64,000 bases of DNA. Origin: Bacteroidota bacterium (lineage in GTDB: Bacteria > Bacteroidota > Bacteroidia > Chitinophagales > Saprospiraceae). The notes beneath the pieces were generated by a model. It was not told where the DNA came from. It saw only the letters and a program-made list of their open reading frames with translations, and made no database searches. Made by a program: the position numbers and the translations under genes. Where the stretch lies: contig JANSWP010000001.1 in NCBI GenBank assembly GCA_024743405.1, forward strand, positions 62,001 through 126,000, written 5' to 3'. Shown here piece by piece: positions 1 to 9,560 of this stretch (position 1 is the stretch's first letter; each line of letters begins with the position of its first letter).

Positions 1-1097
1 CTCAACAAGGTGACTTGGAGCTTTGGCGTGTTCGCGAAATTGTTCCAGATGGCGAGGTAATGGATGACCGTAGTCAAATTTCGATTTCTGAGGCATTAAG
101 TATTGATGACGATTATGAAATCGGTGAAGAATGCTATGAGCAATTACACTTATTAGAATTTGGTCGTCGTGCAATTATGGCAGCGCGACAAACGCTGATT
201 TCTAGAATCATGGAATTAGAGAAAGACGAAATCTATAAACAATACACAGAGCGAGTTGGAGAGGTCATTTTAGGGGAGGTTCACCAAATTTTGAAACGTG
301 AATTCTTGATTCTTGATGATGTTTCTGGCAATGAATTAATTTTGCCAAAAAGCGAAACCATCAGAGGAGATTATTTCCGTAAAGGAGATATGGTAAAAGG
401 AGTGATTCGTAGAGTGGAAATGAAAAACAATAATCCTGTTGTTGTTCTGTCCAGAACAGATCCTGCATTTTTAGAAAAATTAATGGCACAAGAAGTTCCT
501 GAAATTGAAGATGGTTTAATTGTCGTACGACGAATTGAACGCCTTCCGGGTGAAAGAGCCAAAGTTGCTGTAGAATCTTATGACGAAAGAATCGATCCTG
601 TTGGAGCTTGTGTAGGTATGAAAGGTTCTCGTATACATGGAATCGTCCGTGAGTTGAGAAATGAAAATATCGATATTGTCAATTTCACCAATAACGATTC
701 ACTGTTTATTCAACGTGCTTTGACACCTGCAAAAGTGACTAATATTGAATTGAATACAGAAACGAAAAGAGCATCTGTTTATCTAGAACCAGATCAAGTT
801 TCTTTAGCAATTGGGAAAGGAGGAACAAATATCAAACTAGCAAGTAAACTGACGGGTTACGAAATAGATGTTTACAGAAATACCGATGAATTAGAAATCG
901 ACGATGTTGTATTAGACGAATTTTCTGATGAATTGGAGCCATGGGTAATCGATGAGTTCAAAAAAATTGGTTGTGATACTGCCAGAAGTGTACTTGGTTT
1001 GAATGTTGCTGAAATTGTTCGCCGAACTGAGTTGGAAGAAGAAACCGCTCAAGAGGTATTGAACATACTTGCATCTGAATTTGAAGGAGAAAAATAA
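1..1097 (+). CDS. nusA: Transcription termination/antitermination factor NusA, 5' truncated by window edge
   Basis: NusA binds RNA polymerase and nascent RNA and modulates pausing, termination and antitermination. The reading frame is open to the left edge (first full codon at base 3), so the N-terminus lies outside; a TTG at 15 is not the start. In the visible ~364 residues I see the end of the polymerase-binding N-terminal domain, an S1 domain beginning near YTERVGEVILGEVHQ, KH1 with GMKGSRIHGIVREL and KH2 with LAIGKGGTNIKLASKL. The acidic C-terminal part (ELEPWVIDEFKKIG onward) looks like one helix-hairpin-helix-type repeat. The order nusA-infB is the classical one, but a hairpin with a T-rich tail and a separate promoter lie between them here, so infB is probably not purely read through from nusA. 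Confidence 0.96.
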   Translation, partial: QQGDLELWRVREIVPDGEVMDDRSQISISEALSIDDDYEIGEECYEQLHLLEFGRRAIMAARQTLISRIMELEKDEIYKQYTERVGEVILGEVHQILKREFLILDDVSGNELILPKSETIRGDYFRKGDMVKGVIRRVEMKNNNPVVVLSRTDPAFLEKLMAQEVPEIEDGLIVVRRIERLPGERAKVAVESYDERIDPVGACVGMKGSRIHGIVRELRNENIDIVNFTNNDSLFIQRALTPAKVTNIELNTETKRASVYLEPDQVSLAIGKGGTNIKLASKLTGYEIDVYRNTDELEIDDVVLDEFSDELEPWVIDEFKKIGCDTARSVLGLNVAEIVRRTELEEETAQEVLNILASEFEGEK

Positions 1098-1102
1098 AAT
1101 GT

Positions 1103-1145
1103 ATGGTTTTCTCCAATACACTTGGGGGAAACCATCTGTTTTTAT
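1103..1145 (+). terminator. Putative intrinsic terminator after nusA
   Basis: ATGGTTTTCTCC (1103-1114) pairs with GGGGGAAACCAT (1124-1135), and the stem is followed by the T-rich run CTGTTTTTATT. It starts just six bases after the nusA stop codon. The pairing has one internal irregularity. Confidence 0.5.
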
Positions 1146-1240
1146 TGAAATAATCACCTGCAAAGAGGTGAAAAGCAAATTTTCTGTGTTTTTTCAGTAG
1201 GTTTTTCAATAAAAGAACTATTGAACCAATTGTTTTCCGC

Positions 1241-1248
1241 TATCTTTG
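1241..1248 (+). promoter_or_regulatory. Putative -7 box of the infB promoter
   Basis: TATCTTTG matches the Bacteroidota -7 consensus TAnnTTTG. It would give infB a leader of about 250 nt. No well-placed -33 TTTG is visible; a TTG at 1221-1223 is 17 bases upstream. Confidence 0.45.
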
Positions 1249-1450
1249 CATTTCTTAATCAGTAAATTATTTGTTATTGGTTTTTTTTCGAATAAAATTC
1301 ATTTTTTTTCTGAACCAAAACCGATAAACAATAACTTCTATCACGGTAAAAATATTTTGCGATGAAATTTTTATTAATCAACCTATAAAAATGAAAATGT
1401 GAAACGCAAATCCTTTATAGGGAGTTTTTACCAATTGTTCAAGAATTGAG

Positions 1451-1492
1451 CTACCAGCATTTGGCATTGTCAAGTTGCTGATAGCCAAATGC
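1451..1492 (+). promoter_or_regulatory. Mutually exclusive hairpins in the infB leader
   Basis: GCATTTGGC (1457-1465) pairs perfectly with GCCAAATGC (1484-1492). The overlapping CTACCAGCA (1451-1459) can instead pair with TGCTGATAG (1476-1484), with one mismatch. The two stems share bases and cannot form together. The structure ends 12 bases before the infB ATG, so it could influence initiation. That it is regulatory is inference. Confidence 0.35.
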
Positions 1493-1504
1493 AAATTTCA
1501 CTGA

Positions 1505-4500
1505 ATGGCGAAGCGCTTAGTCAAGGTAGCCAAAGAACTAAATGTTGGAACTCAAACCATCGTTGAACATCTAATCGAAAGTGGTTTTCATATAGAAAAT
1601 AAACCTACTGCCAAGATTACAGATGAGATGGAAGCTGAACTTCTAAAAGAGTTTCAAAAATCTATTGCAATCAAGGAGAAAGCAGATCAATTAGTTATTG
1701 GTACACGACCTGTAGCTAAGAAGGAACCAACTATAGAAAAAGTTGAAGTTCCTCCTACCATAGCCACTCCTCCTACTCCATCTCCAGTTGTTGAAAAACT
1801 TCCTGTGGTAGAAAAAGAAGAAAAACTTCCTCCTCCAGTTGTTGAAGCACCTGTAGAAGCGATTCCGGAAGTGAAAGCACCGCCAAAAGAAGAGGTAATT
1901 ACTGCTAAAGAGGAGGTTGTCGCTCCAAAAGAGCCCGAAATTACAGAAGTGGTTAAGCCAAAGATTCAATTAAAGGTAAAAGGTAAAATAGATCTAGATA
2001 AAAATAAAAGACCTAAGAAGTCTAAAAAAGAGCGGCCTGTTGAAGCCAGCAAACCAACTCCAGTTGAAAAAGAAAAAACTGAACCAGTAGTAACAAAAGT
2101 AAAAGAAGCGGTTCCGGCGCCAGCTGAAGCTAAGCAAGAAGTTCCTGCACCTGAACAAAAACAACAGGTGCCTTCTGAGAAGAAGCCGCAGGTTCCTACT
2201 CCTACTCCTCCCCCTGAACCATTAAAAGAAGAAAAGGCAGCAACTGAAAAAGAAGCAATTGAAAAAGTTGCTCCGGTAAATGAGGATGAAGAAACTAAGC
2301 CAACCCCTGGAGGAATGATGAGAGCAGAAACTCCAGAACTACGAGGTTTAAAAATTCTGGGTAAAATTAATATCGAAAAGAAACCTAAGAAGAAAAAAGA
2401 GAAAAAACCAGTTCGCGGAGAAGGACAAGGTTCTTCTCAAGGAGACAGAAGAGCAGATAAAAAGCAAGGGAGTGGTACTGATAATAAAAAACCCGGTACT
2501 GGAACTAGTTCAGAAGGAGGCGAGAGACGCCGTCGCCCAAGAACCCGTAGAAGAGTACAAGCTTCATCTGTTTCAAATAATCCCCAAAACCGTCAAGGAA
2601 GTGGCGGTCAACAAGGTCAGGGTACAGGTGGAAATAGAAGCAGCGGAGGAAATAGACCTACTGGTACTGGACCTAACAGAGGACCTGGAGCTAGAAGACC
2701 TCAACGCAGTAGCCATAGTCAAGGGGCAAGAGGAGCCAGAGGGCGAAGAAGAGAAGACGAAGTCAAAGAAGTTTCACAAAAAGAAATTGATGATAAAATC
2801 AAAGCAACGATGGCGCGTCTTTCCGGTAGAGGAAAGAAAAAACGTCAGCGTTTAGCTAGAGATAAGCGAGATCGTTTACGTGAAAAAGCAGAAATGCTTG
2901 AAGCGGAAAAAACAACTGAGAAATTACAATTAACCGAATTCGTTTCTGTCCAAGAATTAGCAAATTTAATGGATGTACCAGCCACTGATGTCATCATGGC
3001 TTGTATGAACCTCGGTGTGATTGTGTCTATCAATCAGCGATTGGATGCAGAAGTAATTGAGTTAGTCGCAACAGAATTTGAACATGAAGTCGAGTTCATC
3101 TCCGCAGAAGAACAAGCAGATGATGAAGTCGAAATCATTGACGACCCTGCAGATTTACTGCCACGATCACCGATTGTTACCGTGATGGGGCATGTTGATC
3201 ATGGAAAAACTTCTTTATTAGATTATATTCGAGAGGCAAATGTAGTCGATGGTGAAGCAGGGGGTATTACTCAGCATATTGGAGCTTATGAAGTGAATGT
3301 GAAAACGGAAGAAGGCTTAAAAAAAGTAACATTTTTAGATACACCAGGTCACGAAGCCTTTACTGCGATGAGAGCAAGGGGTGCAAAAGTTACTGATATT
3401 GCAATCATTATCATCGCAGCGGATGACAGTATTATGCCTCAAACTCGAGAGGCAATCAGCCATGCACAAGCAGCAGGTGTTCCAATGGTGTTTGCGATCA
3501 ATAAAATTGATAAAGACGGTGCTAGACCTGAAAGAATTAAGCAGGAATTGGCATCTATGAATCTATTAATTGAAGAATGGGGTGGTGAATATCAATCTCA
3601 AGATTTATCTGCAAAGACGGGTGAAGGTATCGAGGAGTTATTAGAGAAATTGATCTTAGTAGCTGAGTTATTAGAATTACAAGCTAATCCAGATAGAATG
3701 GCAATCGGAGCTATTTTGGAGGCTTCCTTAGATAAAGGTCGAGGTTATGTAACCAAAGCACTTGTCCAAACAGGTACTTTACATATTGGTGATGCGATTG
3801 TTGCAGGAGAGTTTTCAGGTAAAGTAAAAGCAATGTTTAATGAGCGTGGAAAACGTGTTAAATCTGCAGGACCTTCAGCACCTGTTTTGGTATTAGGTTT
3901 AGATGGTGCTCCTCAAGCCGGTGAACGATTTAAAGAAACAGAAGGAGAAAGTGAAGCACGGCAATTAGCTGCTAAACGAGCTCAAATATCTAGGGAACAA
4001 TCCAATCGAGCGACCAAACGTATCAGTTTGGATGAAATTGGTCGTCGTCTAGCCTTAGGTACATTTAAAGAATTAAACCTTATTGTGAAAGGTGATGTGG
4101 ATGGTTCTATTGAAGCACTTTCTGACTCTTTAATCAAACTTTCTCAAGAAACCGTTCAAGTTAATGTTATTCATAAAGCAGTAGGTCAGATCATCGAATC
4201 CGATGTCTTGCTTGCCTCTGCTTCAGATGCCATCATTCTTGGATTCCAAGTTAGACCTAGTCCAAGTGCACGGAGATTAGCTGAAAGAGAAGGAGTTCAG
4301 ATTAAAGGATATTCTATTATTTACGAAGCAATCGACGAAATCAAAGCTGCAATTGAAGGAATGCTTGAGCCGACAAAAGAAGAGAAGATTGTATGTAATG
4401 TTGAAGTCCGTGAGGTTTATAAAATTAGTAAAATTGGAACTGTTGCAGGATCATATGTCACAGATGGAAAAATCACTAGAAATACCCATGTTCGTCTAAT

Positions 4501-4702
4501 TCGAAATGGAATTGTGGTTTACCCAACGAAGGAAGGCGCAGTTGCTGAATTAGCTTCCTTAAAGCGATTTAAAGAAGATGTTCGGGAAGTGAAAAATGGT
4601 ATGGAATGTGGTATTACGATCAAAAACTACAATGACATCAAGGTTGGAGACGTAATAGAAGGCTTCGAGATTATCGAAATCAAACAAAAATTACAGCTAT
4701 AA
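1505..4702 (+). CDS. infB: Translation initiation factor IF-2
   Basis: IF-2 is the GTPase that brings fMet-tRNA to the 30S subunit and promotes subunit joining. The 1065-residue protein opens with an IF2_N helix domain ([20 protein letters not shown]). A very long low-complexity linker of about 360 residues follows, first Pro/Glu/Lys-rich and then Gly/Arg/Gln-rich near residues 300-420. A second IF2_N-like domain is at about 475-520 ([18 protein letters not shown]). The G domain has [11 protein letters not shown] near 561, DTPGHEAF near 613, NKID near 667 and SAKTGEG near 703, followed by domains II-IV to the end. The length is typical of Bacteroidota IF-2. The ATG at 1505 is chosen because the IF2_N domain starts immediately after it. 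A hairpin terminator follows the stop codon. Confidence 0.97.
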   Translation: MAKRLVKVAKELNVGTQTIVEHLIESGFHIENKPTAKITDEMEAELLKEFQKSIAIKEKADQLVIGTRPVAKKEPTIEKVEVPPTIATPPTPSPVVEKLPVVEKEEKLPPPVVEAPVEAIPEVKAPPKEEVITAKEEVVAPKEPEITEVVKPKIQLKVKGKIDLDKNKRPKKSKKERPVEASKPTPVEKEKTEPVVTKVKEAVPAPAEAKQEVPAPEQKQQVPSEKKPQVPTPTPPPEPLKEEKAATEKEAIEKVAPVNEDEETKPTPGGMMRAETPELRGLKILGKINIEKKPKKKKEKKPVRGEGQGSSQGDRRADKKQGSGTDNKKPGTGTSSEGGERRRRPRTRRRVQASSVSNNPQNRQGSGGQQGQGTGGNRSSGGNRPTGTGPNRGPGARRPQRSSHSQGARGARGRRREDEVKEVSQKEIDDKIKATMARLSGRGKKKRQRLARDKRDRLREKAEMLEAEKTTEKLQLTEFVSVQELANLMDVPATDVIMACMNLGVIVSINQRLDAEVIELVATEFEHEVEFISAEEQADDEVEIIDDPADLLPRSPIVTVMGHVDHGKTSLLDYIREANVVDGEAGGITQHIGAYEVNVKTEEGLKKVTFLDTPGHEAFTAMRARGAKVTDIAIIIIAADDSIMPQTREAISHAQAAGVPMVFAINKIDKDGARPERIKQELASMNLLIEEWGGEYQSQDLSAKTGEGIEELLEKLILVAELLELQANPDRMAIGAILEASLDKGRGYVTKALVQTGTLHIGDAIVAGEFSGKVKAMFNERGKRVKSAGPSAPVLVLGLDGAPQAGERFKETEGESEARQLAAKRAQISREQSNRATKRISLDEIGRRLALGTFKELNLIVKGDVDGSIEALSDSLIKLSQETVQVNVIHKAVGQIIESDVLLASASDAIILGFQVRPSPSARRLAEREGVQIKGYSIIYEAIDEIKAAIEGMLEPTKEEKIVCNVEVREVYKISKIGTVAGSYVTDGKITRNTHVRLIRNGIVVYPTKEGAVAELASLKRFKEDVREVKNGMECGITIKNYNDIKVGDVIEGFEIIEIKQKLQL

Positions 4703-4724
4703 TGTCGTAATTTGATTAAATACT

Positions 4725-4761
4725 AAAAGGGCGGAAACACCATTGTTTTTGCCCTTTTTTT
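4725..4761 (+). terminator. Intrinsic terminator of infB
   Basis: AAAAGGGC (4725-4732) pairs with GCCC plus the T run from 4751, with an inner stem AAACA/TGTTT, and the hairpin runs into seven T residues. It lies between convergent infB and the helicase-nuclease gene. Confidence 0.8.
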
Positions 4762-4816
4762 GCCCTTATTCAAAAGGTGATGGCTAGCCCACTAGGCTAT
4801 TTGAAAAACGTATTAA

Positions 4817-7800
4817 TCATTTCCCATCATCCAGCTCCTCTATTTCCATATTTGAAAAACTATCCAGTGGTACATTTTTCCTCACAAAATCACACCACTT
4901 ACAGGTGCCACATCCTTCATAAAAATCATGTGCCATTATCTTTTCATAGGTATCTTTGATTAGTCCTTTCACAAACGCTATGTCTGCCGCTTTGAATACA
5001 ATTTTCTTACTTAAAAAATTGCCCTTGGAGTCAGGTTCTAGATAAGAGATCTCAGCGTTTTTCACCTCTCGTCCATGATGCCGATGATACTCATAAAGTA
5101 TTTTGTAAAAAACCAATTGTCGATAATATGTCCCTGACTTTTGAACTAGTTCATACGGATCGAGTCCTGCATCAAATTTTGGACGACGCATTTTTTTTGA
5201 ATCTTGATTACCTGTTTTATAATCAACGATATGGGCGAAATTATCGCTATGAAGTTCCAACCGATCAATTGTTCCCGTCAATGGAATACCATCCATCTCA
5301 ACATTTTTCAATTCGTATTCTAATCGCACTTTTTTGTGCCAAGTCGAGCCATGTTGATCATAATAATTTCGCATATTTTGCTGCCCAATTTTCATTCTTC
5401 GCTCAAATTCCTTCTTGCTAAAATTACCTTGTAATTTATTCATTTCTTCCCTAAAAAGTCGAATAAATTCATCTGCTGGGGGGAATACTTTAGCTTTTGA
5501 TAGCATCATTTTTGCAAAACCAAATTGCAAAGCATTGTGCATCGCGGTACCATAACTTGCCGCTTCACTCATTACCGTTGGTACGCTTAAAACATTCTCA
5601 TAATAAAAATTTAGTGGACAGTACAAATACTTATTCATTGAACTCACACTCAAAGAAAAATCTTCAAGTAAACTGTCAATAGTTGCTTTATCTTGATTAG
5701 GTAACCTAGGCGCAACTTCTTGTAAAAGAATAGTTTGAGCATCAATTAAAAGTTCAGGGGGTAATATTCTTTGCGTAATCTCTAAATCCGAACCGTTAAT
5801 GATTTCATCCAAGAATTGCGTCCGCTGAATTTCTTTCCCATTTGAATCATTTCGGGAAAAAGAAAGATATAAATGCGCTTTTGCCCGTGTCATTGCCACA
5901 TAAAACAACCTACGACGCGCTTCCAAAGGATCTTCTTCACCAGAGAAAGTTAAGGTATCTGGAAATGGAAATTGAAAGCTACTTCGACGGTTGCGAGGCT
6001 CCCATTGTTCTTTCACACAATCAAGCATAAAAACATGCTCAAATTCTAGTCCCTTTGAACTGTGTGCCGTAAGTAGATTCACTCCGTCTTCCATTTGAAC
6101 GACCTTATTAATTTCAATCGGAAGTCGATTGCCATCCATGTTTTTCAGCGTTTCTAAAAGTCGAACAAGTGTCAAACGCGGATTTCGATTGGTTTCCTTT
6201 TTTATGAAGTTAACAAATGTATTAAGTACTTGGATCAACCAAATCTTATCTTCACTCTTCAATAAATTTCGCAAAAGCCCACTACGGTTAATTAATCTTT
6301 CTAAAGTCGAGATAACAGAAATGCTAGCAAAATTCGACAATAGATATTCAATCGTGGTTGAAATGTCTACAATCGCATTTGCATCTTTTAGCTTCAGCTT
6401 TTTCAACAAAATTAAATCCCCGATTGCTACTCTCCAAGTAGGTCTTTTTTTATAATCAAACTTCGCTAAGTGAACAGCCAGCTTAGCTAAATCGGAAGGC
6501 AAAATTTTTAAAAAATCAAAGTGTAAAATTTTAAATATCAAGTGCTCTCCACTGTAAGGTTTGATGTATTCAGCCTGCAAATAATCCAAAAACATTCGTA
6601 AGTTTTGAATCATTGGCAAGTCCAAAATATTAACCTTCTGTCGAGTGTTGTAAGGAATTCCTTTTCTCTCTAATAATTCTATTAAGTTTCGGGCTTGCTT
6701 ATGTTTCGCATAAATAATTGCGACCTCCCTCAAAGGTGATTTCCTCTTTTGCAAACCTTCAATTTGTCGTACAATATCAACCTCTTCTTGAAGCCGATTA
6801 GGATATTCTAAAACCTGAGGTAAAACCTTTGATTTAGAAAATGCTGAATGCTTAGCCACCAAGATTTTATCTACCCCTAAATGACTGACATTATGCACAA
6901 TACGCTTTTCGTTTTTCGAAATCAATGCTCTTGATGTATCCAAAATATTTTGGGAAGATCTATAATTATCCTTCAACAAAATCAGCTTCAAATGAGATTC
7001 AAATCGCTTATAAAAATCTGTCAAATTTTTAAGCCTTGCACCTTGAAATTCATAAATTGACTGATCGTCATCTCCGACAATAAAAATATTTGGATTTTCC
7101 CAATATTCTATGAGCCTTAGTGCTATTTGATTCTGAGCGCCATTGGTATCTTGATATTCATCAATCAAAAAATAAAGATACTGTTCTTGATAAGTTCGAA
7201 GCAGTGCCGTATTCTGTTCAAAAACTCGTAAAACCCACAAAATCATATCTGCAAAATCGTATCTTCTATACTTTATTAAAAGATCAATGTATCTAGGAAA
7301 AAGTGCTGTTGCGGATCGCAATCTATCCATTCTCAAAATGGTATCATCTAATTTGGCATTCTTTAAATCCCCTTTTCGAAATTCACCCCGATTAACCTGA
7401 TAAGTATATTCTTTTCGATTAGGCAAATCCTCTAAATATTCTTCTATTTTTTGCTTTACAAACTCGATCGACCAATCTTCAGATTTCATTTTTTGGAATA
7501 AATCATGCAAATGTTTTTCATAAAAATAAATATCTGCTCGCCCTTTCTTCAAAGGGTGATTTATATCCAATTCATCCAAAATTCGACGAATAATTTCCAC
7601 TCGTTCTAGATCACTTAAGGGCTCCAAATCATGCCGTCCAAACAACTCTAGATTATCTTGAATAATACTATTACAAAAAGAGTGGAAAGTGTATATATGT
7701 ACTCGATGAGCTTCTGGCCCTATGAATTCTAACAGCCTTTCTCGCATTGCCAAAACACCAGCTTCGGTGAATGTTAAACACAAAATATTATGAGGCTGAG

Positions 7801-7987
7801 CATCTGTCTCTAATAAGATGCGTCCAATTCGTGCGGTGAGAATATGTGTTTTTCCTGTCCCTGGTCCTGCGATAACCAATACCGGACCTTCGATATGCTC
7901 CACAGCTTCTCTTTGCGCCTCATTAAGGCGATTGAGTTCAGTTAGAAAGGTCTCGTTGTATTCCCGTATAGTTAAAGAATCAGGCAT
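4817..7987 (-). CDS. UvrD/PcrA-type ATP-dependent helicase with C-terminal PD-(D/E)XK nuclease
   Basis: This is a superfamily 1A DNA helicase fused to a RecB-type nuclease, 1056 residues, probably for DNA end processing or recombinational repair. Seen in order are Walker A AGPGTGKTHIL near residue 40, motif II FLIDEYQDTN near 275, motif III VGDDDQSIYEFQGA near 300 and motif V/VI LLTAHSSKGLEFEHV...FYVAMTRAKAHLYLS. The nuclease core is TGTIDRLEL...IVDYKTG near 905-925. A Cys in YLYCPLNFYYE near 792 and three in CGTCKWC near 1027 fit the four-cysteine iron-sulfur staple known from AddB/AdnB-type nucleases. No partner subunit gene (AddB/RecC-like) is adjacent. The ATG at 7987 directly precedes the Q-motif region (LNEAQREAV). 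It converges with infB. Confidence 0.9.
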   Translation of the reverse strand: MPDSLTIREYNETFLTELNRLNEAQREAVEHIEGPVLVIAGPGTGKTHILTARIGRILLETDAQPHNILCLTFTEAGVLAMRERLLEFIGPEAHRVHIYTFHSFCNSIIQDNLELFGRHDLEPLSDLERVEIIRRILDELDINHPLKKGRADIYFYEKHLHDLFQKMKSEDWSIEFVKQKIEEYLEDLPNRKEYTYQVNRGEFRKGDLKNAKLDDTILRMDRLRSATALFPRYIDLLIKYRRYDFADMILWVLRVFEQNTALLRTYQEQYLYFLIDEYQDTNGAQNQIALRLIEYWENPNIFIVGDDDQSIYEFQGARLKNLTDFYKRFESHLKLILLKDNYRSSQNILDTSRALISKNEKRIVHNVSHLGVDKILVAKHSAFSKSKVLPQVLEYPNRLQEEVDIVRQIEGLQKRKSPLREVAIIYAKHKQARNLIELLERKGIPYNTRQKVNILDLPMIQNLRMFLDYLQAEYIKPYSGEHLIFKILHFDFLKILPSDLAKLAVHLAKFDYKKRPTWRVAIGDLILLKKLKLKDANAIVDISTTIEYLLSNFASISVISTLERLINRSGLLRNLLKSEDKIWLIQVLNTFVNFIKKETNRNPRLTLVRLLETLKNMDGNRLPIEINKVVQMEDGVNLLTAHSSKGLEFEHVFMLDCVKEQWEPRNRRSSFQFPFPDTLTFSGEEDPLEARRRLFYVAMTRAKAHLYLSFSRNDSNGKEIQRTQFLDEIINGSDLEITQRILPPELLIDAQTILLQEVAPRLPNQDKATIDSLLEDFSLSVSSMNKYLYCPLNFYYENVLSVPTVMSEAASYGTAMHNALQFGFAKMMLSKAKVFPPADEFIRLFREEMNKLQGNFSKKEFERRMKIGQQNMRNYYDQHGSTWHKKVRLEYELKNVEMDGIPLTGTIDRLELHSDNFAHIVDYKTGNQDSKKMRRPKFDAGLDPYELVQKSGTYYRQLVFYKILYEYHRHHGREVKNAEISYLEPDSKGNFLSKKIVFKAADIAFVKGLIKDTYEKIMAHDFYEGCGTCKWCDFVRKNVPLDSFSNMEIEELDDGK

Positions 7988-8063
7988 TTATCGTCAGTTT
8001 AGGTTGAATATAGGAAGGTTTTTTTATGTTTAAATATAGAAGGTCTAAAAGCCGGCTAAAATT

Positions 8064-8993
8064 TTAATTATCCAAATGCTCATTTAAAAAATGAAATAGT
8101 TTTTCAGATACATACTTGTGCCCTTCGGGAGTCCAGTGTTGTCCATATTCTGCAAATTTATAAGGATTAGCTAAATCAATAAATGGCAGGTCATTTTCTT
8201 GGCAAAAGACATCCTCTTTTAAAGAATAATCTAAATCTATGAAACCAACAAAAAACGAAGCTCCATTATTCTCTGAAAATTGTTTTATTGCTAAAATTAA
8301 ATCTTCGGTCAAATCTTCTTCATTCCAAATGACAGGATGAACCAATCGTATCCATATTTTAACCAAAGCGCGATATAAACAGCTTCTCGAAAGGAAGTTA
8401 TTTCCTTTATAATAGTATTGCTCACATTTTATAACCTTTTTTTCCTCTAGTTCTAAAACGCCATTCTTTTTATGAAAATAGGGCTTTCTATACTCCATAA
8501 ATATAGCATTTGATTGATTTTGTAGCCTATCATTTTCACAATAAATAAGAGAAACTATATCAGGACGAATTTCTTTAAAATGTTTTTCCAATTGAAGCAG
8601 TTCCTGATCAGTTGAATAACCACTAATTCCTAAATTAAATATTTCGTATTCGGACATTTTTTTTTGTAGTAATCGATCAAACCTTTCTTCCAATTCAACA
8701 TCATAACCCCATGTAAATGAATCTCCGAGAAATAGAATTCGGGATTTATCTTTTATTTTAGAATGCTCAATGTCTCTAAAACCCATAGAGTTATGCGCAA
8801 CATTTATTTTCACACTTCGATCAAAAGTCGCAACTGAATTGGGAATCCCCGACCACCCTAATTCACTGTCAAACTGATAAATTGTTGATTTTTCACTTTC
8901 GGAAATTAATATTTTATCTTGAAAAAACATTACTAATACTAACTCACTCAAAAGTAGTGTAAAAAGAGTTTGAAATAGGATCCTTTTTAACAT
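8064..8993 (-). CDS. SGNH/GDSL-family hydrolase, membrane-anchored or secreted
   Basis: This 309-residue protein is a likely esterase or O-acetyl-transfer enzyme. It starts with one hydrophobic segment (LFQTLFTLLLSELVLVMFF), which may be a signal peptide or an anchor. The SGNH blocks are visible: ILFLGDSFTWG (nucleophile Ser), LGISGYSTDQE (block II Gly), YCEND (block III Asn) and HWTPEGHKYVSEKL near the C-terminus (catalytic His). Such proteins commonly modify cell-surface or exported sugars. The polysaccharide-gene remnant just upstream on the same strand fits that idea, but the substrate cannot be told from sequence. It reads in the same direction as the helicase-nuclease, 76 bases away. 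Confidence 0.8.
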   Translation of the reverse strand: MLKRILFQTLFTLLLSELVLVMFFQDKILISESEKSTIYQFDSELGWSGIPNSVATFDRSVKINVAHNSMGFRDIEHSKIKDKSRILFLGDSFTWGYDVELEERFDRLLQKKMSEYEIFNLGISGYSTDQELLQLEKHFKEIRPDIVSLIYCENDRLQNQSNAIFMEYRKPYFHKKNGVLELEEKKVIKCEQYYYKGNNFLSRSCLYRALVKIWIRLVHPVIWNEEDLTEDLILAIKQFSENNGASFFVGFIDLDYSLKEDVFCQENDLPFIDLANPYKFAEYGQHWTPEGHKYVSEKLFHFLNEHLDN

Positions 8994-9020
8994 GGCCTAA
9001 TAACTTTATAAATTATAATT

Positions 9021-9180
9021 AGGGAATTGGCAAGAAATAACCTACCCATGTTACTTGCTCTTTTTTATTCATTCATCGTTAAAAAGCCTCGCTATACCTT
9101 TGGTATGCCTACGTTTTTTGCCTCGACTGAATAAAATATAACTACGCAAAATTGGGTACCTTATTTTTTACCAACTCCCT
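9021..9180 (+). repeat. Palindromic repeat family, copy A
   Basis: A 160-bp imperfect palindrome. The left arm begins AGGGAATTGGCAAG at 9021, and the right arm ends with CCAACTCCCT at 9180; the complement holds over about 30 bases with a few mismatches. The core has CGTTAAAAAGCCTC, a small hairpin at 9091-9108 (ATACC/GGTAT, loop TTT), then ACGTTTTTTGCCT. It lies between the SGNH gene and the chimeric remnant, and its right end touches the remnant's stop codon. Confidence 0.8.
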
Positions 9181-9437
9181 TAATATCCCAAAACCTTTCT
9201 CAACCAGTATTCCAAAGTCACGGTTCGACTTATCATCTCCACAAAGTTTCCTTGTTTTTTCAAATGTGGGTTCAGGTATTTTTTTTCAAAATTTTCATCC
9301 ACAAACTGAGGATAAACTGCCTTTTTAGGGTTTAACATATCAGAAAAAAACACTTGTGCCACTTGAAGAATAAATCGAATGACCGTTCCAAAAGTCATCC
9401 AACGAGCACCAGAAAATGCTTTTGATTTTAATTCCAT
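9180..9437 (-). pseudogene. Chimeric gene remnant: flippase N-terminus joined to a different C-terminus
   Basis: An 85-residue open frame that I read as a deletion product. Residues 1-28 (MELKSKAFSGARWMTFGTVI, then a hydrophobic stretch) look like the first membrane helix of a Wzx-type oligosaccharide flippase. From about residue 32 the sequence changes to a soluble type (YPQFVDENFEKKYLNPHL ... MISRTVTLEYWLRKVLG). That part resembles the extreme C-terminus of asparagine-synthase-like proteins common in polysaccharide loci. Neither half could work alone. The junction suggests an internal deletion removed most of a surface polysaccharide cluster. Family assignments come from pattern memory, not a search. 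It might instead be a genuine small membrane protein. Confidence 0.5.
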
Positions 9438-9560
9438 GCCGTGAAGGTCGGTATTGAAGAATAAGTATTGAATATTTTTAAGGGAGTATTTTTAAATAAT
9501 GAAATTCACTTAATTTTGTTACTTTACCTCAAAAGGTCGTTTTTAATAAAACTACAATTA

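Noticed and set aside
1691-2300. Tandem repeats within infB
   Set aside because: Recurrent Pro/Glu/Lys codons reflect the ordinary low-complexity linker of IF-2, not a DNA repeat.
2472-2855. Plus-strand open frame inside infB
   Set aside because: It is an out-of-frame shadow in the Gly/Arg-rich low-complexity part of IF-2, where codon bias opens other frames.
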